This document shows positions 42,676-49,543 of a DNA stretch of 64,000 bases, one piece after another. The stretch covers positions 1-64,000 of the forward strand of contig JAEYOP010000020.1 in the NCBI GenBank assembly GCA_023411575.1, read 5' to 3'. Origin of the DNA: Bacillota bacterium (GTDB lineage Bacteria; Bacillota; Clostridia; Acetivibrionales; DTU013). Below the pieces are notes generated by a model. It did no database searches and had not been told where the DNA came from. It worked only from the letters and a program-made list of their open reading frames with translations. The position numbers were made by a program, and so were the translations under genes. Each line of letters opens with the position of its first letter. Position 1 is the stretch's first letter.

Positions 42676-43875
42676 TTACCGGCTTTCCTCAGACAGTGAC
42701 CTTACATAATCGAGTAAACTATAGTATACCTCGTAGCCCAGTTCTTCTAATCTTTCAGCCACGGAAGATGCAATCTTGTGATTGGAAATAGTAATAACTA
42801 CCGGTGACGATGCGCTTGCGCAAGTTATGAAGTCCGGCTTTGTTATTTCAGCGCCGTATATTTGACCGATTTTATCGGCGTTTATATCCCATATGGGGAA
42901 ATCGAAAGGTACTTTTGCAGTTTGAAGAAGTTTTAGCAGGGAGCATATATTTTTGCCGGCTCCGTAAAAGATGACCTTGCGGTTCTTCAGCTTCGTAAAT
43001 GTGTGCAGGATATATGCCCTTTCGGAAGAAAAAGTAAGCTTACCGGAAGTAAACCAGACGGAATTCATTTCAGTACCCCGGTCAAAGGCTTCCATTTGCT
43101 CTGCACTATAATGCTTATCCAAAAGACTCCTCACACTTTTAAAATAACCGGAATGAAGCATATTGGTTTCCCAGGGCAGCATAAGTGCCTGGAATAAATT
43201 CCCTATATATTTCCGGGTATCGGCTGTGACCTGGAATGCGACGATATTGTGCAGAGGATCGTCATCCTCCCGAAAAGTGTAGCCCTCCCGCGGCAAAAGT
43301 TTTTCCGCCGCAACCGAACACATTAGAATACGCGGGGCAAATCCCCACAACATGTCATTTATCGCATATAAAGTTGTATCCTGCAGAACCACGATAGAAC
43401 CATCCTTTAAATACGGCAAGGCGCATAAAAAATTTATTGTCTCTATAGGGTGCTGGTGCGAGGAATCAATGACCATAAAATCAAATGTCTTTCCCAAGCC
43501 TTCAATTACCTCAGAGAGGTCTTTACCCATAATCAGGTTCCATTCGTTGAACGGCCCGCCGGGGAATGCGGTCCAAACGTCAAAGCCTACCGGCCGGAAT
43601 CTGTCATGCCAATAAAAGTCGACACAGTCTATGCTCGTCAGGGAAGAATCCGGCATGTCTCTAATTGCATTAAGGATGTTCACACTGCCACCCCCGGCAC
43701 ACACACCGATTTCCAGGATATTACGAGGCTGATACCAGCGAATCAGCCCGTTGATGAATTTCCTTTCAATTATAGCCATCTCACTGTGGAGTTCCTGATA
43801 ATCTATTTCATCATAATGGGAAACTTCGTATTTTTCTGGCACAATCGGAAGTGCGCTTATCAAGTCGGATTTCAT
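42676..43875 (-). CDS. Class I SAM methyltransferase with C-terminal Rossmann-like domain
   Basis: 399 residues. The first half is a Methyltransferase_24/TylF-like fold: ILEIGVCAGGGSVNIL (SAM loop), SLTSIDCVDFYWHDRF, FDFMVIDSSHQHPIETINF and GSIVVLQDTTL. The last 110 residues (KVIFYGAGKNICSLLKLLQT, PVVITISNHKIASSVAERLE) resemble a small nucleotide- or sugar-binding Rossmann fold seen in surface-polysaccharide enzymes. The coding sequence is more A+T-rich than its neighbours. It probably modifies a surface sugar or peptide; the substrate is unknown. Confidence 0.72.
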   Translation of the reverse strand: MKSDLISALPIVPEKYEVSHYDEIDYQELHSEMAIIERKFINGLIRWYQPRNILEIGVCAGGGSVNILNAIRDMPDSSLTSIDCVDFYWHDRFRPVGFDVWTAFPGGPFNEWNLIMGKDLSEVIEGLGKTFDFMVIDSSHQHPIETINFLCALPYLKDGSIVVLQDTTLYAINDMLWGFAPRILMCSVAAEKLLPREGYTFREDDDPLHNIVAFQVTADTRKYIGNLFQALMLPWETNMLHSGYFKSVRSLLDKHYSAEQMEAFDRGTEMNSVWFTSGKLTFSSERAYILHTFTKLKNRKVIFYGAGKNICSLLKLLQTAKVPFDFPIWDINADKIGQIYGAEITKPDFITCASASSPVVITISNHKIASSVAERLEELGYEVYYSLLDYVRSLSEESR

Positions 43876-44016
43876 TTTTCTCCTTACCTCTCTTTACCGT
43901 TCTCTTCTCTGTCACACCCATTTACATGGAGTATCTCTCCGGCACACTCTTGAGCGCCTTCTATACTTCGCTTCCTACTTATATGCTACGCCCACAGGGT
44001 TGCGACAAAAGCAGCT

Positions 44017-45783
44017 CTATTCGTCGATGATCTCAAGAGGCAGGCCTGCCTTTTCCGCAATCTTGCGGGCTTTTGCGACCAGTTCGTCGTCTTCGGCAGC
44101 CTTCGGCTTTGAGGGAGCTCTCTGGAAGCTCTCTTCGTCCAGGCATTTCACTTTCATTTCTCGCCCGGTGATTTTTACAATCGCCTCTTCGATCATTTCC
44201 AGGTGTTCCATTTTGGAAACCAGGGTCCTCGTGAAGCTTTCCCTGGGGCCGAACAAAAGGCCGATGTCGTTGTCGTCCAGCACGACGGCTTTTGCAGTCA
44301 GCAGGAAGGAATGGATTTTCATCCGGCCCAGACTTTTCAGATGATCCATGATCTTGGGCCACTGCTTGAATTCGACGATATCGGACTGGGACGCCGGTGC
44401 TGCCTTGGACCCACCGCCTGCGGCGACTGAAGAAGTCGCGGATGTGGGGGATGCGCCTGCTCCGGCTGCCGCCGCGGGGATCCCTCTGCGGTCCATGCCC
44501 TGCACCGGGCCTGGACCGCCTGCGGCCCCGTACTGCGCCGCCGCCCCCTGCTGCCATGCGGCAGGCCCGCCGCCCTGCGGGGCTTGTGCCGCTGCCTGCC
44601 CGGCTGCCTGCGCCGCCGGATTCGCGGCAAAATTGCCGCTGTTCAGCCTGCTTTCCAGGGCTGCCAGCCGCTCCGCCACGCTTCCGTCCGCCGCTGCCAT
44701 GCTGTTCAGCCGGATCAGCGTCACCTCCAGCAGCACCCGCGGATTGGACGCCCATTTCAGGCTGGCTTCAAGAGCCGAAAGCTCTTTCACCCGATACACG
44801 ATTTCATCCTGCGATATGCGGTCGGCCTGCTTCTTCATAGTCTCCAGAACGGCCGCGGGGACTTCGATCAGGTTGTCGCACTGGCCGTTGGTCGCCTTGC
44901 AGATCAGCAGATTCCGGAAGTAGAGCACCAGGTCCGATACGAACTGCGTAATGTCGCGCCCGTCCATGATGAGCCGCTCTATGTTGGACAGCATCGCCGA
45001 CACGTTTTTCTCCAGCATGCAGCGGATAAAGTCGGTCATGAACACGTCATTCACAATGCCGGCTACGGACAGCACATCTTCGTAGCCGATCCTGCCGCCG
45101 CCCGTCGAAATGCACTGGTCCAGCAGGCTGATCGCGTCCCTCATGGCCCCTTCGGACATGCGGGCGATCAGCTTTGCCGCGTCGGGCTCCAGGGTCGTTC
45201 CGCTGGCGGAAGCGATTTTGTCCAGGTGCCGGATGATGCTTTCATGGGTAATGCGCCTGAAATCAAACCGCTGGCAGCGGGAAAGGATCGTGGCCGGGAG
45301 CTTGTGGGGCTCGGTGGTGGCCAGGATGAACAGGACATGGGCCGGCGGTTCCTCCAGGGTTTTAAGCAGCGCGTTGAAGGCCCCCGAGGACAGCATATGG
45401 ACTTCGTCTATAATATAAACCTTGCGCCTGGCTTTCGTCGGAGCATAAATGACCTCGTCGCGGATGGCGCGGACATTATCCACGCTGTTGTTGGAAGCCG
45501 CGTCGATCTCCAGCACGTCCATGCAGCTGCCCGCGAGAATTTCCCGGCAGACCTCGCACTCGTTGCAGGGATCTCCTTCCTTCGGGTTCAGGCAGTTGAC
45601 CGCCCTGGACAGGATTTGGGCCATCGTGGTCTTGCCCGTGCCCCTGGTGCCGCAGAAAAGATAGGCGTGGGCGATCCTTCCCGTGCTCACACTGTAGCGA
45701 AGGGTCTTTACCACATGCTCTTGTTCCACTACATCTTCAAATCGGGACGGACGCCATTCCCGGTATAAAGCGATATACGACAT
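44017..45783 (-). CDS. dnaX: DNA polymerase III subunit gamma/tau
   Basis: About 588 residues. Clamp-loader AAA+ ATPase with Walker A FCGTRGTGKTTMAQIL, the zinc module CNECEVCREILAGSC, Walker B VYIIDEVHMLSSGAFNALLK, sensor 1 FILATTEPHKLPATILSRCQ and domain III. A Gly/Ala/Pro-rich linker (about 390-470) leads to the tau-like C-terminus. ATG 45783 has GAGGTG upstream. It lies directly downstream of the SRP RNA gene, as in B. subtilis. Confidence 0.96.
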   Translation of the reverse strand: MSYIALYREWRPSRFEDVVEQEHVVKTLRYSVSTGRIAHAYLFCGTRGTGKTTMAQILSRAVNCLNPKEGDPCNECEVCREILAGSCMDVLEIDAASNNSVDNVRAIRDEVIYAPTKARRKVYIIDEVHMLSSGAFNALLKTLEEPPAHVLFILATTEPHKLPATILSRCQRFDFRRITHESIIRHLDKIASASGTTLEPDAAKLIARMSEGAMRDAISLLDQCISTGGGRIGYEDVLSVAGIVNDVFMTDFIRCMLEKNVSAMLSNIERLIMDGRDITQFVSDLVLYFRNLLICKATNGQCDNLIEVPAAVLETMKKQADRISQDEIVYRVKELSALEASLKWASNPRVLLEVTLIRLNSMAAADGSVAERLAALESRLNSGNFAANPAAQAAGQAAAQAPQGGGPAAWQQGAAAQYGAAGGPGPVQGMDRRGIPAAAAGAGASPTSATSSVAAGGGSKAAPASQSDIVEFKQWPKIMDHLKSLGRMKIHSFLLTAKAVVLDDNDIGLLFGPRESFTRTLVSKMEHLEMIEEAIVKITGREMKVKCLDEESFQRAPSKPKAAEDDELVAKARKIAEKAGLPLEIIDE

Positions 45784-45865
45784 GAAATTCACCTCAATCA
45801 GCTGCTTTGGAGTACAATTGGAGTACATTCGGAGTACAGCACTATTATATCAAAAGACAGTACAT

Positions 45866-45907
45866 ATAAAAAGAAGACATTCCGGGGATTGGTCTCCGAA
45901 GTGTCTC
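45866..45907 (-). terminator. Intrinsic terminator of the SRP RNA gene
   Basis: On the minus strand GGAGACACTTCG pairs with CGGAATGTCTTC (one mismatch, G-U pairs), followed by TTTTTATATG. It separates the SRP RNA from dnaX. Confidence 0.6.
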
Positions 45908-45925
45908 CTTTTATAAAATTGAATT

Positions 45926-46196
45926 GGCCGTGCACCTGTTGTCGATGTGATTCTATAAGCGTGACCCAGATAGTTGGCTCTAACCAGATACCCTCGCGGC
46001 ACACGGAAGTTACCGCTTACCGTTGCTTCCTTCCGGACCTGGCGGGGTTCACAGGCTTTCGTTGCGCAAGACCCAGTTATCATCGCCACTTGTGTGGGGC
46101 AGACCCTACAGGATCAAACCTCGAACAGGGATTCAACCCTGCTGCAGCGGATTGCAGGTACAGGGCACCGCTACCTCCCCGTCTAGCACGGCCAAA
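45926..46196 (-). ncRNA. ffs: Signal recognition particle RNA, large Bacillus type
   Basis: About 271 bases on the minus strand. The apical domain contains CAGGTCCGGAAGGAAGCAAC, the SRP54 (Ffh) binding hallmark. The 5' Alu-like domain begins near GGCCGTGCTAGACGGGGAGG with GTAGCGGTGCCCTGTA, and the 3' end reads ACAACAGGTGCACGGCC. Order and spacing match the B. subtilis scRNA. Exact ends are inferred from that match. Confidence 0.95.
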
Positions 46197-46229
46197 GATT
46201 AACATGGTTTGCAAAAAAGTCACCTTCCT

Positions 46230-46258
46230 ATTATACTCAATATCCCGCCGGTTATCAA
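46230..46258 (-). promoter_or_regulatory. Promoter of the SRP RNA gene
   Basis: On the minus strand TTGATA (46258-46253), 17 bases, TATAAT (46235-46230), about 35 bases before the predicted mature 5' end. Confidence 0.65.
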
Positions 46259-46348
46259 CAAATTTCGGACAACCGGGCCATGAATTTTATGGAAGGACTG
46301 CAAACGCCGGGATGGAGGCATTCGCAGCGGAAATTCGGGCAAAAAAAT

Positions 46349-46397
46349 AAAGCACTTGATAAATATTTATAAATAATTACGATAATATAAGTGCTTT
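46349..46397. repeat. Inverted repeat AAAGCACTT ... AAGTGCTTT
   Basis: Two perfect 9-bp arms (46349-46357 and 46389-46397) around a 31-base A+T-rich loop, about 50 bases upstream of the micro-ORF at 46448. It could be an operator or the remains of a terminator. The rest of 46197-46657 holds only the micro-ORF and promoter boxes. Confidence 0.45.
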
Positions 46398-46447
46398 ACA
46401 AAATAAAATGAACTCAGCCATAGTCTATATTAAAAGGAGGAACAAAA

Positions 46448-46524
46448 ATGAAAAATTAGTATTATTGGCTGTGGCAATTATATTGTACCACAATTTTCTA
46501 GGGTTGAATATTACGTTTTTGTAA
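46448..46524 (+). CDS. Candidate frameshifted hydrophobic micro-ORF
   Basis: AAAGGAGG stands 7 bases before ATG 46448, an ideal ribosome site, yet the zero frame stops after three codons (Met-Lys-Asn-stop). The start is followed by five A residues. Re-reading one A (a -1 slip, or one extra A in the message) opens a frame to TAA 46522-46524, giving MKKLVLLAVAIILYHNFLGL plus five residues: a 25-residue, signal-anchor-like peptide. It could be programmed slippage, a phase-variable gene in the off state, a decayed micro-gene or a sequencing error. Confidence 0.4.
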
Positions 46525-46604
46525 CAAAAGAGTGAACAAGCGGTGAATTATATTTTCGGGAGGATCGGCGCGCGCTTGTAACAATATCCATAAATGTGAT
46601 AAAG

Positions 46605-46610
46605 TATAAT
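46605..46610 (+). promoter_or_regulatory. Probable -10 box of the AIM24 gene
   Basis: TATAAT at 46605-46610, about 48 bases before the ATG. No good -35 box stands at the right distance; a TTGTAA lies too far upstream. Confidence 0.35.
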
Positions 46611-46657
46611 CGGATAGGAGCTGCTCAGGGCAGCAATAAGAAATTGGAGGGTGGATT

Positions 46658-47413
46658 ATGGCGGATGTGATCGATTACAAGATTTTTGGCGACGATATGC
46701 AGATGGTCGAGGTGGAACTGGATCCCGGAGAGGCTGTAAGAGGCGAGGTAGGCGCAATGCTTTACATGGAGCAGGGCATCGTGATGCAGACCTCCACGGG
46801 CGGCGGACTGTTCAACGGATTCAAACGGATGGTTACCGGCGAAAGCTTTTTCATCACCTCCTTTTTCAACAATGGCGGAGCGAAAAGCAGGATCGGCTTT
46901 GCGGCCCCTTATCCCGGCAAGATCATTCCCATGGACCTGGCGATGCACGGCGGCCGGTTCCTCTGCCAGAAGGACGCCTTTCTTTGCGCGGCGCGGGGAG
47001 TCGAAGTGCAGGTGGCCTTTACCAAGCGCATGGGCGCGGGCTTCTTCGGCGGCGAAGGCTTCATCCTGCAGCGGCTGGAAGGAGATGGACTTGCATTTAT
47101 GCATGCAGGTGGTACAATAATCCAGAGAGAGCTTGCTCCAGGCGAAATGCTGAGGGTGGATACCGGATGCCTCGTCGGATTCGATGAATCCGTGGACTAC
47201 AACATCCAGTTCGTGGGTGGCTTCAAGAACGCCCTGTTCGGCGGAGAAGGACTGTTCCTGGCCTGTGTGACGGGACCCGGTACCGTATACCTTCAGACGC
47301 TGCCGCTGGCAAGGCTCGCAGACAGGCTGCAATCGGCGGCTCGCGGACACGCCAATGAGTCCCGCGGCTCGGGAAACATCGGCGGGGATATTATAGGAAA
47401 CCTGTTCCGCTAG
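46658..47413 (+). CDS. AIM24/TIGR00266-family protein
   Basis: 251 residues. A Gly-rich beta-sandwich protein with MQMVEVELDPGEAVRGEVGA, TSTGGGLFNGFKRMVTGESF and GGTIIQRELAPGEMLRVDTG, all typical of the AIM24 family (former DUF124). In bacteria the role is unknown; links to membrane stress have been suggested in related proteins. GGAGGGTGG precedes the ATG. It is followed by galU, about 75 bases on. Confidence 0.88.
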   Translation: MADVIDYKIFGDDMQMVEVELDPGEAVRGEVGAMLYMEQGIVMQTSTGGGLFNGFKRMVTGESFFITSFFNNGGAKSRIGFAAPYPGKIIPMDLAMHGGRFLCQKDAFLCAARGVEVQVAFTKRMGAGFFGGEGFILQRLEGDGLAFMHAGGTIIQRELAPGEMLRVDTGCLVGFDESVDYNIQFVGGFKNALFGGEGLFLACVTGPGTVYLQTLPLARLADRLQSAARGHANESRGSGNIGGDIIGNLFR

Positions 47414-47488
47414 GACACATCCGTAAGAATACATAAATTACATTATACAGAATCAATGCCGACCGGCATTGTAAGGGGGAAAATGCTG

Positions 47489-48358
47489 ATGAAGGTACGA
47501 AAGGCGGTAATACCGGCTGCCGGATTGGGTACGCGGTTTCTTCCGGCGACCAAGGCCCAGCCGAAGGAAATGCTTCCGATCGTGGACAAACCGACCATAC
47601 AATATATCGTGGAAGAGGCGATTGCTTCCGGGATAGAGGATATATTGATCGTAACGGGCCGTGGAAAGAGGGCGATTGAGGACCACTTCGACAAATCCTA
47701 TGAGCTGGAAGACATGCTCAGGAGAAAAGGCGACGAGGAAATGCTTTCCCTGGTCCAGGACATATCCAACCTGGTCAATTTGAACTATGTGCGGCAGAAG
47801 GAGCCGAAGGGCCTGGGCCATGCCATCAACTGCGCGCGTTCGTTTATAGACAACGAGCCCTTTGCCATTTTGCTCGGTGATGACATCGTCGACGCGGAAG
47901 TGCCCTGCCTGAAGCAGTTGATCGATGTTTATGAGAAATACCAGACCTCGGTGCTTGGCGTTCAGACCGTCCCGGACAGCGACGTTTCGAAATACGGCAT
48001 CATCAAGGGGAATCCGGTGGAGGACAGGATCTACAAGGTGTCGGACCTGGTGGAAAAGCCGGAACCGGAGAAAGCCCCTTCCAATGTGGCGATCCTTGGC
48101 AGGTACATTATTACGCCGGATATCTTCTCTTATCTGGAGAGCGCAACGCCCGGAAAGGGCGGCGAGATTCAGCTGACGGACGCCCTGAAGCGGATGCTGG
48201 CCTCTGGCTCCATGTATGCGTACAACTTCTTTGGAAAGCGTTACGACGTTGGAAACAAACAGGGCTTCCTCGAAGCAACCGTGGAGTTCGCACTCAAACG
48301 TGACGATCTCCGGGAAGAGTTCTCGGCCTACCTGCGGGAAACAGTGAAGAAGCTGTAG
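47489..48358 (+). CDS. galU: UTP-glucose-1-phosphate uridylyltransferase
   Basis: About 289 residues. The nucleotidyltransferase motif AVIPAAGLGTRFLPATKAQP, the activation loop KEMLPIVDKPTIQYIVEEA, FAILLGDDIVD and GKGGEIQLTDAL are all present. It makes UDP-glucose for glycolipid and surface-polymer synthesis. GGGGG lies 9 bases before ATG 47489; ATG 47483 is too close to it. Confidence 0.95.
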   Translation: MKVRKAVIPAAGLGTRFLPATKAQPKEMLPIVDKPTIQYIVEEAIASGIEDILIVTGRGKRAIEDHFDKSYELEDMLRRKGDEEMLSLVQDISNLVNLNYVRQKEPKGLGHAINCARSFIDNEPFAILLGDDIVDAEVPCLKQLIDVYEKYQTSVLGVQTVPDSDVSKYGIIKGNPVEDRIYKVSDLVEKPEPEKAPSNVAILGRYIITPDIFSYLESATPGKGGEIQLTDALKRMLASGSMYAYNFFGKRYDVGNKQGFLEATVEFALKRDDLREEFSAYLRETVKKL

Positions 48359-48396
48359 GCGGCAAGGGCCATACAGCACAGGATATCAGATCAGAC

Positions 48397-48430
48397 AAAA
48401 AGGAGGCGGTCTTCACCGTCTCCTTTTTTA
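48397..48430. terminator. Bidirectional terminator between galU and the DUF362 gene
   Basis: AAAAGGAGGCGGT, CTTC loop, ACCGTCTCCTTTT: a 13-bp stem with one G-U pair, with A- and T-runs on either side. Confidence 0.85.
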
Positions 48431-48441
48431 ATATAATCCTC

Positions 48442-49524
48442 TTACCGGATTTCTCGGATCGTGTATTCCATTGTTCCAAGCCCGCGCTTTTCAAGCTCTT
48501 CCAGTTGAATAAACGGGTTCTTCCCGTGCAGCCTTTCGAACAGGTGGCCCTGGGTCCCGAACTCATGCCCCTTCGGCAGCGCCGAGGGGATCAGGTTCTC
48601 CAGCTTGATCGCATCGAGACATGCCTTTTCGATGGCTACGATGTCGCCGGAGGCCATAACGCCGATATCCGGCACCAGGGAAGGCGTTGTAAGGCCCCAG
48701 CAGTCGCACAGCGCCGTGATGTTGAGCAGGAAGTTGATATAGAAAACATGTCCGGGCTTGAACCCTTTCAGGACTTCTTCCGTACAGATGGCCATGCCGG
48801 TCTGGAAATCCTCGTATTTGTTGGCCTGCATCCTCATGGCGGAAACAGGGCACACCTTCACGCAATGCTGGCAGAGGGTGCAGTGGTGGTAATTTACGCT
48901 GTACCGGCCCTCCTCGTTGAAACGGTTTGCAAAATGATTGCAGCTGTTGACGCAGAGTTCGCAATGGGTACAGATATCCTCATCCCATTCGATGCCTCCT
49001 TCGAGGCCGTGAATCTGCTGCCTTGTCCGATCCGTGACACAGCCCATGGCGATATTCTTGCACGCCCCGCCGTAGCCGCACACGCCGTGTCCCTTGACGT
49101 GGGACAAATCTATGAGCACCTCGGCGTCATGGATATTGCCGGCCACATCGACATTTTTAAAGGTTTGGAAATCCACGTGCTTTTCATAATAGTACTTGCC
49201 GGTAACCCCGCAGGCGTCAACAATCGGCACGCCGAGGAAATCCTCGGTATAGCCCCTCACTCTTGCGTCGGTCACGGTTTGATCCGTAATATACACCTTT
49301 GCGCCGTAAGCTTTTAACTTATCCACCAGGATTTTGACAAACAGCGGGGGAATGGTGGTATACCCTATGTCCCTTCCCACATGCATCTTAATGACGGTCA
49401 GCTTGTCCCTGACCACCTCCTGCAAGCCCGTCCGCTCCAACAGACGCCCGAATTTTGCCGGCAGCGTCACGTCAGAATCATATTTGTCATATTCGACCGA
49501 GGAAAACAATATTTCCGATGCCAT
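48442..49524 (-). CDS. DUF362-domain protein with two 4Fe-4S clusters
   Basis: 360 residues. A DUF362 fold (VKGHGVCGYGGACKNIAMG, DQTVTDARVRGYTEDFLGVP) carries a ferredoxin insert with two cluster motifs, CTHCELCVNSC and CTLCQHCVKVCP, near 190-235. Proteins of this type are common in strict anaerobes; their reaction is unknown, an electron-transfer role being likely. The gene lies 19 bases downstream of the glycosidase gene. Confidence 0.88.
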   Translation of the reverse strand: MASEILFSSVEYDKYDSDVTLPAKFGRLLERTGLQEVVRDKLTVIKMHVGRDIGYTTIPPLFVKILVDKLKAYGAKVYITDQTVTDARVRGYTEDFLGVPIVDACGVTGKYYYEKHVDFQTFKNVDVAGNIHDAEVLIDLSHVKGHGVCGYGGACKNIAMGCVTDRTRQQIHGLEGGIEWDEDICTHCELCVNSCNHFANRFNEEGRYSVNYHHCTLCQHCVKVCPVSAMRMQANKYEDFQTGMAICTEEVLKGFKPGHVFYINFLLNITALCDCWGLTTPSLVPDIGVMASGDIVAIEKACLDAIKLENLIPSALPKGHEFGTQGHLFERLHGKNPFIQLEELEKRGLGTMEYTIREIR

Positions 49525-49543
49525 TTCGATCCCCTCTGCAGTT

